A stretch of 64,000 bases of DNA, taken from NCBI GenBank assembly GCA_032690845.1, contig CM064430.1:48457882-48521881 (forward strand), read 5' to 3'. Below are positions 46,393-56,223 of the stretch, one piece after another. The notes below the pieces were generated by a model. It was given only the letters and a program-made list of their open reading frames with translations. It did no database searches and had not been told where the DNA came from. This DNA is from Eleusine coracana subsp. coracana. Taxonomy: Eukaryota > Streptophyta > Magnoliopsida > Poales > Poaceae. Made by a program: the position numbers and the translations under genes. The stretch's first letter is position 1. Each line of letters opens with the position of its first letter.

Positions 46393-47111
46393 TCCTCCCC
46401 CTCTTGAACTGGAGTCGTCCGCGACTCAAGCTCATTCTCTTCTCCCAAGTATGGTTTCAAATCTGAAATGTTGAAAGTAGGACTAACCCCGAACTCGGGA
46501 GGCAACTCAAGTTTGTATGCATTATCATTAATCTTCTCAATTATTTTGAAAGGACCATCAGCTCTAGGCATTAATTTAGACTTTCTCAAATCTGGAAATC
46601 TATCCTTTCTCAAGTGTAACCATACTAAATCTCCTACATCAAGTTTTACTTCTTTTCTACCTTTACCACCAGCAATTTTATACTTTTCATTCATCTTTTC
46701 AATGCTAAGTCTAGTGGTCTCATGCATTTTCAAAATAAATTCAGCACGCTCCGTAGCATCAACATGAACTCTCTCATGAATAGGTAAAGGAAGTATATCA
46801 AGTGGAGTACGGGGATCAAAACCATACACTACCTTGAAAGGACTTACCTTGGTAGTAGAATGTGTTGCCCGATTATATGCAAACTCAACATGAGGCAAAC
46901 ATTCTTCCCATTGCTTCAAATTTTTCTTCAAAATAGCTCTCAACATAGTACCCAAAGTGCGGTTCACCACCTCAGTTTGTCCATCAGTTTGTGGGTGACA
47001 AGTTGTAGAAAACAACAACTTTGTACCCAACTTATTCCAAAGCGTGCGCCAAAAGTGACTCAAGAATTTTGCATCACGATCTGAAACAATAGTAGAAGGC
47101 ATACCATGCAA
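46077..47111 (-). pseudogene. pol: E5 integrase C-terminal half with LTR-embedded tail
   Basis: Retains the second catalytic Asp (VSDRDAKFLSHFW) and Glu (TDGQTEVVN), a KLDVGDLVWLHLRKDRFP segment and GPFKIIEKINDNAYKLELP. The tail (RARARRLNLEVSSFL) lies inside the 3' LTR and is the region used by CRM elements in place of a classical chromodomain. Missing are the N-terminal zinc-binding domain and the first catalytic Asp: the sequence jumps from the end of RNase H through a 62-bp duplicate (47126-47187) into the middle of the core. Integrase is therefore non-functional. Confidence 0.85.
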
Positions 47112-47125
47112 ACGAACAATGTAAG

Positions 47126-47187
47126 GAAAGGACTTACCTTGGTAGTAGAATGTGTTGCCCGATTATATGCAAACTCAACATGAGGCA
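47126..47187 (-). repeat. 62-bp templated duplicate in E5 integrase
   Basis: Identical to 46836-46897 (same orientation). Just left of it, 17 bases at 47118-47134 repeat 47279-47295. The junctions share short homology. Confidence 0.85.
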
Positions 47188-50100
47188 CCAAAAATTCTAC
47201 AATCAAGTTGAGACAATAAAGTATAGCGCCTAGATAAAGCATCAGCGATCACATTATCCTTCCCTTTCTTATGTTTAATAATGTAAGGAAAGGACTCAAT
47301 AAACTCAATCCATTTAGCATGTCTACGGTTCAAATTATATTGAGAACGAATACACTTAAGTGATTCATGATCAGAATGAATAACAAATTCTTTGGGCAAC
47401 AAATAATGACGCCACGTCTCTAAACAACGTACAAGTGCATACAATTCCTTATCATACGTGGAGTAATTCAAAACAGGCCCAGTTATTTTCTCACTAAAGT
47501 ACGCAATAGGTTTACTATCTTGCATCAAAACACCACCAATACCTATACCACTAGCATCACATTCAAGCTCAAAAATCTTATCAAAATTAGGTAATTGCAG
47601 CAATGGTGCATGTGTAAGTTTATCCTTCAAAGCATCAAAAGACTCATGATGTACCTTACCCCAATGGAAATCAATGCCCTTCTTTGTCAACTCATGCAAA
47701 GGTGCAGCAATGGTGCTGAAATCTTTGACAAAGCGGCGGTAGAAACCTGCAAGACCAAGAAAACTCCTCACCTGTGTGATAGTTTTTGGTACAGGCCAGC
47801 TCTTTATGGCTTCAATCTTCGCCTCATCCACCTCAATTCCCTGTGGAGTCACAACATAGCCAAGAAAAGAGACTCGATCCGTGCAAAAGATGCACTTCTC
47901 AAGGTTACCAAATAAACGTGCATCTCGTAAAGCATCAAAAACAGCACGCAAATGATTCATATGTTCATCTATAGATTTGCTATAAATCAAGATATCATCA
48001 AAGTAAACTACCACAAATTTGCCAATGAAAGCTCTTAAAACCTCATTCATCAAGCGCATGAAAGTACTAGGTGCATTAGTTAACCCAAAAGGCATTACTA
48101 ACCACTCATATAATCCAAATTTGGTTTTGAAAGCTGTTTTCCATTCGTCTCCAAGTTTCATTCTAATTTGATGGTAGCCACTAATAGTAATATTATTAAT
48201 GGTTTTGAAAATTATAGCACCACATAACTCATCAAGCATGTCGTCTAGCCTAGGAATAGGATGACGATACCTAATAGTAATATTATTAATGGCTCTACAA
48301 TCTACACACATACGCCAAGTACCATCTTTCTTAGGAACCAAAAGTACAGGAACAGCACAAGGACTAAGTGATTGACGAACATACCCACGATCCAAAAGGT
48401 CCTGGACTTGTCGTTGTATCTCCTTAGTCTCCTCAGGGTTGGTCCTATAAGCAGCACGGTTTGGCAAAGTAGCACCCGGAATCAAATCAATTTGATGCTC
48501 AATCCCTCTCAAAGGTGGCAATCCCGGGGGTATCTCAGCTGGAAAAACATCCTCATACTCCTGCAAAAGGTTAGTGACAGCAGGAGACACAATACTAGAA
48601 GCAATATCATCAAGCGAAAACAAAGCTTCTTTGCATATCAAGGCATAGCAAATATCATCATTATCAGAAATTTCAGCAAGCTCAGATTTTGTTGCAAGAC
48701 ATGAACGACCTTGTAATTTAATTCCAGCACCCTTAGAACTTGAAGAATCATTAACATTACTAGGTGTAGAATTAGAATTAACAGGTTGTTGAATTTCAGG
48801 ACCTTTATTTTTCAAACTAGCAGCTCTTTCTAAATCAGCTTGTACAATTTCAGCAGGGGTCATTGGTAACAAAGTAATTTTAGTTCCTTTATGCATAAAA
48901 GTGTACTTATTACTTCTACCATGGTGTACAGCATCATTATCAAATTCCCAAGGTCTACCCAATAAAAGTGAACATGCTTGCATGGGTACAACATCACAAT
49001 CAACAGAATCCACATAAGAACCAATGGAAAAAGGAACTCTACAAGTTTGTATTACCTTAGCTTTTCCAGAGTCATTTAACCACTGAATGTAGTACGGATG
49101 TGGATGTGGGCGTGTGGTCAAAGCAAGCTTGTTGACCACATCAGAACTCACCAAGTTATTGCAGCTCCCTCCATCAATGATGACACGTGCTCGGCGGTTC
49201 TTGATGATGAAGAAAATCTGGAACAAGTTGTGGCGCTGCATCGTCGCGGGCTGATGAACTTGAGTACTAAGGACACGTTGAACAATAATGTTCATGTATC
49301 CCGTGGTGTCTCCGCCTCCAAGGACAAGGTCACTGCTGGTGGCAGCGACGTCCTCCTCCTCATCCTCCACGTCGGAGGTGCTCATGTAACCGCCATCGTC
49401 TATTGCCACATATGCCCGCCTACTTGGACAATCTTTCTGCACATGACCAAGTCCATGGCAGCGGTGGCACTGAATCCCTGTAGTGCGCCCCGTCGAAGCA
49501 ACAGAGGAGGCACTACTAGCTGGTACCTGCACAGAAGTTTTACCTGAGCGCATAGAAGGTGCAGGGGCTGACCTTGGGGCGGCAGAAACAACACTGGTTC
49601 CCTTGGTATTTGCTGGTGGGGGCGGACGGAAAGCTGGCCTGGGCAGCCCCGAAGTCCCCGTCGAGCGTGGGGGGTAGGAGTTCCTTGACTTGCTGTACTC
49701 CTCAAAAGCCTGGAAAAGTCCCTGTGATTCTTTCTCTGCAAGCATAGCATACTGGAAACACTGGGTGAGGGTATAATATTCTTTATAGTCAAGGATGTCC
49801 TGAATTTCTTTTCTTAAACCAGAATAAAAGCGACAAATCTGATCCTCTACTTTTTCAACTACGGCACAACGAATCAAACCCTTCTGATGCTCACTAAAGT
49901 ACTCCTGAATAGTTTTATCTCCTTGTTCTAAACGCTGCAGTTTATTACAAATCTCTCTATAAAAAGAAGGAGGAACAAAACGATCATGCATTGCTACCTT
50001 AAGTTCTTCCCAGGTAGTAGGCAAATCAGTTTCAGCAGCTAGACCACTCCACCAAACAATAGCAAAGTCCTTAAACTCACTAGTAGCTTGTCTAACTCTA

Positions 50101-50660
50101 TGTTGTTCAGGAACAAGGTGGGCATTAAATTTTTGTTCTACAGTCATCTCCCAATCAAGATAAACATCACCATCATACTGACCCGAAAATGAAGGAATTG
50201 AAAACTTAATTTTAGCATACGGGTCATCTGGAGCATAGTTACCGTGTGGACGACGGTTGTAGTTATGGAAACCACCCATACCTTGAGTATTATGTTACAA
50301 ACGACGTCGTAATCGTGCGGTCCTTGTAGCTGACCTATCCACGGTGCCATCAGCCTTATACACCGTGTCTTCATCATGGACGTCTTCAACGTCGTTGTTG
50401 TTGTTATTGGTGTTCGTATTGTTGGTTTTAGGAGCGGTCTCCAACGCGACAACCTGATCGGTTAACTTAGAGACCCGCTTCTCTAACCGCTCGATGCTTT
50501 CTCCAATGTGAAGCTTGCTGACCGCATCAGTGACGGCTCTGGTGATCGTCTCTGCCAAATCACTCTGAGCAGCCTGCAAAGCCTTCTGGAGCTGCTCTTG
50601 GCTCACGCACTCAGCAAATTGTGAGGGTGAAGCCATCTCTCCGTCGTCACTTCCTGCCAT
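47175..50660 (-). pseudogene. gag-pol: E5 gag-protease-RT-RNase H polyprotein
   Basis: Best start is ATG 50660 (MAGSDDGEMAS). One TAA at 50295 interrupts, and ATG 50279 opens 1034 codons. Residues count from 50279: gag domain 20-200 (LDWEMTVEQKF, FVPPSFYREI), zinc knuckle C-x2-C-x4-H-x4-C at about 271-284, protease with IDGGSCNNL at about 368, RT about 570-800 with MPFGLTNAPSTF and VVYFDDILIYS, RNase H with ELECDASGIGIGG to ADALSRR. RT motif A, expected to contain a catalytic Asp before SGYHQI, reads TINNITISGYHQI. The Asp is gone because a 22-bp patch was copied from nearby. The protein matches CRM/CRR elements throughout. Confidence 0.9.
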
Positions 50661-50684
50661 CAGAAACACCAAAACAGGAAACAA

Positions 50685-51867
50685 ACAGTGAAGGTTATAC
50701 CTACAAAACAGCTAAGCAGTGGTGCCTCTCAACACAACAAAAGGAGACTCCTTACAAAGCTCTTACAAAGTTATGAAAAGCAAAGCAAAGGATACCAGAG
50801 AGATATGTCCACGATTGCAAGGGTCACAAAATAACCTGTGTGCTGTCCAGAAGAAATATGTAGAGCTAGGAAGGCCAAATATATATAAGTGAGTGGTACA
50901 CAAATCAAAAACAGATAGTAAAGCTGAATAAGTGCCCAAGTAACTTGTCCCTAGTTGCTGGTCTAAGTATGTCCTAGAACAGTAGTGATAGCAAAGTAGA
51001 AACAAGGAGACAAAGGCACAACAAGCGATAACAGGGGGCTAAGTGCAAAACAGCCAAATCCAGAAATTTCAGGGGGCTAGATGTAGCACTAGTAGAAATC
51101 CCAAATTTCTTTTTTTTGATTTTATTTTTTTGATATTTTTCTCCAACTCACTAACAAAGGAGGAGAATCCACAAAAAATTTCAGCTCAAACAGAGGTAGG
51201 ATGTGGCATACAGAAAATCTTGAAGTTGCAGAAAACGTCGGGTTTTAACTTAAATCAATTTTTTCTTTATCTTCCCGATTTTTTTTGAATTTTTTGACGA
51301 GGGCACATAGGGCGGAGTGTGGGTATGCCCAACTTTGAGTCAAGAATCTCCTGTAAAAATTTGAGTCAAAACGGACAACCGAGCGAAAAGTTATGCCCGT
51401 TTTATCGAAGAGGGGTCCGAGTCAGTTTTCCAGAAACCCGAGTCGGGTTAGGGATCGGGTAAGTTTATTTTTTTGGCGGCGTGGATGCAGCGGAAAGTGG
51501 AATTTGTGGGGATTGGTCCGGGGTGTTGATGGTGTGTTCAGGGTGGGATTAGGGCGGGACTAGGCTAGGTGTGTCGATCAATCAACCCTAGCACAAAAAG
51601 CCAACAAAGCAGAGGATGGTGAAGGGGATGGCGGCTAGGGTTGCAAGGGAAACACTACTGACGACAAAAACACAAACTAAACCAGCAACTAAACAAGAAC
51701 TAGGGCACAAACTCAACACTACGGACTCTGAAATTGAAATATGCAAAGGCTAAACACGTGGTTATGGGCGGAGGGGAAAAAAATTTTTTTGGGCTTTTCT
51801 GTGGACGATAGGATGAACACAAAACGAAATTAACTAAGGGTAGTATGAACCTGACGGTGCACCTGAA
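50685..51867 (-). other. E5 leader between 5' LTR and gag
   Basis: 1.2 kb with no gene. T-rich stretch at 51108-51140 and a splice-rich appearance, but no motif I can assign. Confidence 0.5.
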
Positions 51868-51880
51868 GCTCTGATTACCA
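51868..51880 (-). other. E5 primer-binding site (initiator tRNA-Met type)
   Basis: Minus strand TGGTAATCAGAGC, two bases from the LTR. It fits initiator tRNA-Met with one extra A, as usual for chromoviruses. Confidence 0.75.
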
Positions 51881-51882
51881 CT

Positions 51883-52804
51883 TGATGTGGACAAGGGTTC
51901 CCGATCTTCCGAAAGGTTTGAGATACGTTGATTTGGTCGAAGGCGACACACAAATCGATCCGGCTTCAGAACAGCACGTTCTAAACCCCGCAATCGCAGC
52001 ACGACGTCTCCTCTGGTTATCAACCGTCCTAAAACGATTGACCTCGCCGAGAAGGCTAATCCCTGCCTGCGAATCAAGAACACAAGCAAGAACAAAGAAG
52101 AAGGCAACACAATTGCAGATGTATTATGAATCTCACGAAGTTGGGGTCTCACAAACCGTGATGACGGCGAAACTGTTATGAACAGAATAATCTAAGCAAA
52201 ACCCGAGCCCTAATAGTGCAGCGGCGGCTGTATATAAAGACCCTAGGGTCGTGCAAGACCCTCTGGACGCGCCCCTAATTAGGCTCAACTAGATACAAAG
52301 CCCAAAGGCCAAAAACAGGCGACGCAGCACCGAAACAGATTCTGGACTCTCTCTTGTTTCGACGATTCCCGATGACTCCGGATGAATTTTGATATTATAC
52401 CGATGGCATTGGAAAGGTCTTCTTCTTATCTTTCCGTGCATATGTAGAACATCCAAATCCGAGTCCGTATGCGTCCTGGGCCTCCGTTTTAGTGCAGACT
52501 GGTCCTGAGCCCCGAAACAGACTCGAAGTCGGTTTTGGTTGGGCCTCCACCTTGGCTTCCACGTCCTTGCTGGTCCTCCACGTCTCCAAGTCCTTCTCCC
52601 ATCATCTCCTGGTCCTCTCCATGGTTCCTAATTACAATATAATCATTAGGTAGCAAACCATTCTCAAAAGTGACATATAATGAAGAATGTAGGAACGAGC
52701 TCACCTCTAAATTTAGTCGTCGTGCACGAGCTCTAGTCATTGGACCTTGCAAGTCCAGAATTGGAGGAGTGTTGCATGTATCCTTAGGAGTGATGTCCTC
52801 ATCA
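51883..52804 (-). repeat. E5 5' LTR
   Basis: 922 bp, nearly identical to 45471-46392, with the TATA-like sequence at 52230-52238. Confidence 0.92.
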
Positions 52805-53081
52805 GTGTTTATAGATTTGCCCTGGACCTTATATTACACATCTTACTACTTGATCTAAGGGTACTCTAGTTCTTCAATCTTCATCTGGTACATGCCCCCG
52901 GCTATCATTCTCTAGTGCCTACGCCCGGGGCCCGCCACGCCGTATGGCCTTCGGCCGTACCATCCTTCGGATGCCTACCGGCCCGAAGGTCTTCTGGGCC
53001 ACCAACCCAGCTGGGCCTTGTTTCTTGTTGCTGGGCTGTCTTCTGGGCTTGGGAGACTAAGGGGTGGGCATTCCCCCATCA
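52805..53081 (-). repeat. E4 5' LTR, right part
   Basis: Resumes the LTR with the duplicated GTGTT, aligns with 33651-33904, and ends CCCCATCA before GTAAG. Confidence 0.85.
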
Positions 53082-53265
53082 GTAAGGATCTTGAAAAGAA
53101 TAAATTCCAAAGGTACTACTAGCACACTTGCGTGAAAGTAAACACACCCGATACATGGTTTCCCAACCCCGCTCACACACACATAAGCAAATAAAAAAAA
53201 GATCACAAAAAACAAGAAAAAAATGCAAACTAAGAAACCGATACATGTACCAACTCCTAGGCACT

Positions 53266-54843
53266 CTAGTCAAACAGAGGTGGAAACGGTGGCTGATCGA
53301 AGCCATAGCACCATGCCTTGAGTCGCTCGAACTCCTCCACAATCGCCTCGTGGTTGTTCCTTATTTGGGACGTGGCATCCTCCACGTGCTCAATGTAGTG
53401 CACGTTGTTGTCAATGTACCCCTGCATGGGCACGAAGAAATCTGCACCGGGCACAGGAGGCACCACAAGTACATGTCCTTGGTACCTGTACTCAATACCT
53501 ACGCTGAGGTAGGTTGCGCCGACCGGCGTGTTGCTTGCGTCGACTGGCGCAGAGGTCTATGAACCGCCTGCTGCCTCGCACCACCCTGGCTGGTACTGCT
53601 GAGGCCCCTGGCGTGAATTCCAGGAGTCCCACTCACTGACGGCTGCTGTAGACATCATCAGTTGTCGAACCCGCCCACGACGGTCCTTAAGAACTCGGGC
53701 CCCCTTCAGGAGACCTTCCTCAAGCCAATTTCCTCCCTCCAGCTTGAGATGGAGGAAAACTCCTAGCTCCGCACACAAGAGCCTTACGTTGGTGCCGCCG
53801 ACATGGAAGACGGCACGAACACTTCTCGTGACAATATTGCCATGAGTCAGATTCTCGCCGATCTCCGTCGCGCACTCCCACTTGTCGTTGCGCCCTCTTG
53901 GTCCGTCGCCGTCACAGACGAGGGCTGCTAGGCTTTGAAGATAGGTCCTGAAGGCCAAGGCCCTCTTGTCAAGCCAACCCCACACCATCACCGACATGGG
54001 GTTGCAGTGAGACGAACTCAAGATGGCATTGTAGAGTCACCGCAAGTCCGCATCGGTGACATTGCTGGAGTCGATCTTGTCACCTGTGCACGCCACCAAC
54101 CACCGGTGGAAGACTTGAATGGTCGGGTTGCGGATGTTGCCGCGCTTCATCTCCTCCATGAACGAGAGCCGCCTCCAAAAGGAGTCCAACTTCCCACGTT
54201 CCAAGATGCCGGCAATGTCGGTGTCGGCGTCGAAGCTAAAGGCTATGGCCACCGTCTTCGGGGTCACCGTGTAGCTGATGTCACGAGCGTGGAAGTTGAC
54301 GGCATCATTGCCGATGACGTCGATGACAAGCCTCATCGTAGAGGCAACCTTGGTGATGATGTCGAGGTTGTAGTCCATGGGAAGGAGGTGGAAGTTCGCC
54401 CAACCGAGATTGTTGAGCATCCTCCTTAAGTCCTCTAACATGCTGATGGTGGTGAGGAAGGTCTCATCCATGTCAAAGTTGGGGATGAACCTTCCCCTCA
54501 CCACGAGGTAGTGCTACTATTCCTCCATGCTCTAGAGGGTGAAACCCTCCTCTACTATGCGCGGCACAATTGCCGGCGGTGGTGGTGATCTGGGAACCCG
54601 ATGGCTTGCCGCCGTTTGGCTCCTCGTAGCACGCCCTATTGGAAGAGGCGCGCCAGAGACGGAGTGGCGGGTGCGGATCTCTGCTGCCAAGCTGGTGGAT
54701 GCATCACCCACCAACATGTCATCGTGAGCGCCAGAGCCCCCTCTTGCCGAGGAGTCACCGCTTGACTCGCTGCTGCCACCGGAATTGCTTCCCCGATGTA
54801 GCCTCTTTCCCAACTTGCCCACTGAGGAGCGGAGACAATCCAT
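53266..54843 (-). pseudogene. E3 env-position gene, Athila-type ORF
   Basis: One frame of about 525 codons, broken by TAG 54532, two tandem TAG before the RGRFIPNFD segment, TGA 54037 and TAG 53557. The Ser/Gly-rich N-terminus is followed by a folded-looking region (ISMLEDLRRMLNNLGW, FHRWLVACTGDKIDSSN, LYNAILSS, VMVWGWLDKR). This resembles plant Athila-associated transposon proteins. A C-terminal helix (HVEDATSQIRNNHEAIVEEF) may form a coiled coil. A palindrome pair (53519/53540) is translated near the C-terminus. I see no signal peptide or membrane segment, so envelope function is not supported. It differs from the zinc-finger gene of E1 at the same place. Confidence 0.6.
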
Positions 54844-55930
54844 CTATGAGGAAGACAGAACGTGTGCGAGATCCTGGGTAGTGGGGAAGGTGGAGAGATT
54901 ACCAGGATGGTGTGCCAAACTGGGGGTGCCTGGTCTCCCTTTTATAGTGTGGGAAACTTCCAGGAGAAGGACCTGCCATGAAATTTAAAAATTTAGGAGT
55001 GCGCCGATCGGCATGAAGGTGCGTCGATCGGCACAATTCAAATTTTGAATGCCCTCACAACTGTGGCGCTTGATTCCCCTCCTTTATGTCGCTTCCCGGT
55101 ACATCATGTTGGTTGGCAGGTGAACAACACGGAATCCTGACGTCTTGATTGACTGCGCCGATCGGCGCGAGCCCGTGCTGATTGTTGCACCGTATCTTTT
55201 TCAGCTTTTGGTCAATTCCATGTCTCCTCTGCACCGCACACCTGCATAGCAATCATGTCTGTTCTTCAAAATCAACGCCTGTCGCCTTTGTCGCCCATTT
55301 GGGAACTGCATGGGTACCTGTGCCAATCGGCGCAGTTGGGCGCCGAACGGCGCAAGTCCCTTGCACCTCGTTTTTTTGTTCCGGCGCAGATCCTGATGCC
55401 TCGTGTTTATCTCTTTCACCTAATTTTCCAATTTTCCCAATGTTCATGTAGTATTGACATAGGTAGCGGGGCCCACCTGGTTACTGTGCCGAATGACGCG
55501 ACGTCCAGTTTTTGCTCCTGTCCCCTCGCCTCTTCGCTAGATGTTATTCTTCATCCCTTCTTGCGTCATTTAGCAACCATGCTGCACATAAAAATTAATT
55601 CAAAAAGATTTTTAATTACCTTGAAAATAGCTCTGTCTTTGAAAATTACTGTGTTGGTTGATTCTTAGCACTCCTTCAGTTTTGGTCATCGTCAGCCTTC
55701 TGTCCTGACCTGGGCAATAATGCGTCGATCGACGCAGAAGTGCACCGATCAGCGCAAGCATAGTTCCTACCTATTTTTGGTCCTTTTTTGTTTTATTCCT
55801 GCGTTGTTAGTCTATAGTATGTATATACATAGTTTTGCACAATTAAACAGACAATGGAAGAGCACACAAGAATTAAGCACACACTTTTTCTATTTCTTTT
55901 ATTCGGGAGATTGTATTTATTAAAAGCAAG
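54844..55930 (-). other. E3 region upstream of the env-position gene, rich in palindromes
   Basis: Four palindrome pairs in 750 bp (55004/55024, 55158/55178, 55323/55343, 55725/55745), all at 20-bp spacing. Short ORFs here arise from the GC-rich palindromes. Confidence 0.6.
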
Positions 55931-55934
55931 CAAA

Positions 55935-56223
55935 TTAAAACACCGGGTTGCCCTTCCGGCCAGCACTAATTAACTAGATGAAATGGGTTGCCCTCTTGCA
56001 AGCACTAAACAATTTCTAAATCCCCCAATCATTAGGTTGCCTCCCTAGAGCGCTCTAGTTATTTAGAGGTCAAAGAGCTTGACCTTCCCAGAAACAATCA
56101 ATCCTTAGTGTCGCGGTGTGGGATGTGAGGCCACGACACTACAAGGTTCTCTTATCTCCATGGTTCATATACCTCGAATGACCTATCCATACATCCCCTC
56201 CAATTACTCTCGTTGCCTCGCTG
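55935..56223 (-). other. E3 post-pol GGGAGGCAACC region
   Basis: Minus strand carries GCTCTAGGGAGGCAACC (around 56035-56051) and two more GGGCAACCC forms (55945, 55990). The same motif follows pol in Athila elements and is seen in E2 at 25398. It places the pol end of E3 to the right, beyond the next insertion. Confidence 0.55.

Larger units (their letters stand above)
45471..52804 (-). mobile_element. E5: CRM/CRR-type centromeric chromovirus, young, defective
   Basis: 7334 bp with target duplication GTGTT (45466-45470, 52805-52809). LTRs are 922 bp each (45471-46392, 51883-52804) and differ at about ten positions by eye, roughly 1%. Minus-strand ends are TGATGAGGACATC...CATCA, as in CRM/CRR elements. 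The gag start (RRPHGNYAPDDPYAK) and a pol C-terminus that runs into the 3' LTR also match that clade. Members are known to concentrate at grass centromeres. Gag to RNase H is nearly open, but RT motif A and integrase are damaged. Confidence 0.9.
33382..53081 (-). mobile_element. E4: Tat-lineage Ty3/gypsy retrotransposon with antisense gene, split by E5
   Basis: Target duplication GTAAG at 33377-33381 and 53082-53086. 3' LTR 33382-33904; 5' LTR 45199-45470 plus 52805-53081, split by E5. On the minus strand the order is primer site, gag (45155), protease, RT, RNase H, a second archaeal-type RNase H, integrase (ending 39522), a 49-bp tandem repeat, then a 4-kb gene on the opposite strand before the 3' LTR. 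The second RNase H and the antisense gene are traits of the Tat lineage (Grande and relatives). All genes are broken by stops. Confidence 0.9.

Noticed and set aside
47126..47187. Short tandem satellite
   Set aside because: Only two copies, about 290 bp apart, with junction microhomology; a templated duplication explains it better.
53935..54429. 164-codon plus-strand ORF
   Set aside because: Antisense shadow of the E3 env-position gene, which shows better domain-like sequence on the minus strand.
53266..54843. Retroviral envelope gene
   Set aside because: No signal peptide, transmembrane segment or cleavage site is visible. The similarity I see is to plant Athila-associated proteins.
11716..55752. 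CRISPR-like array of palindromic repeats
   Set aside because: Units are 14 bp, mostly in pairs, spread through plant retrotransposons. No cas genes and no 20-50 bp spacer array.
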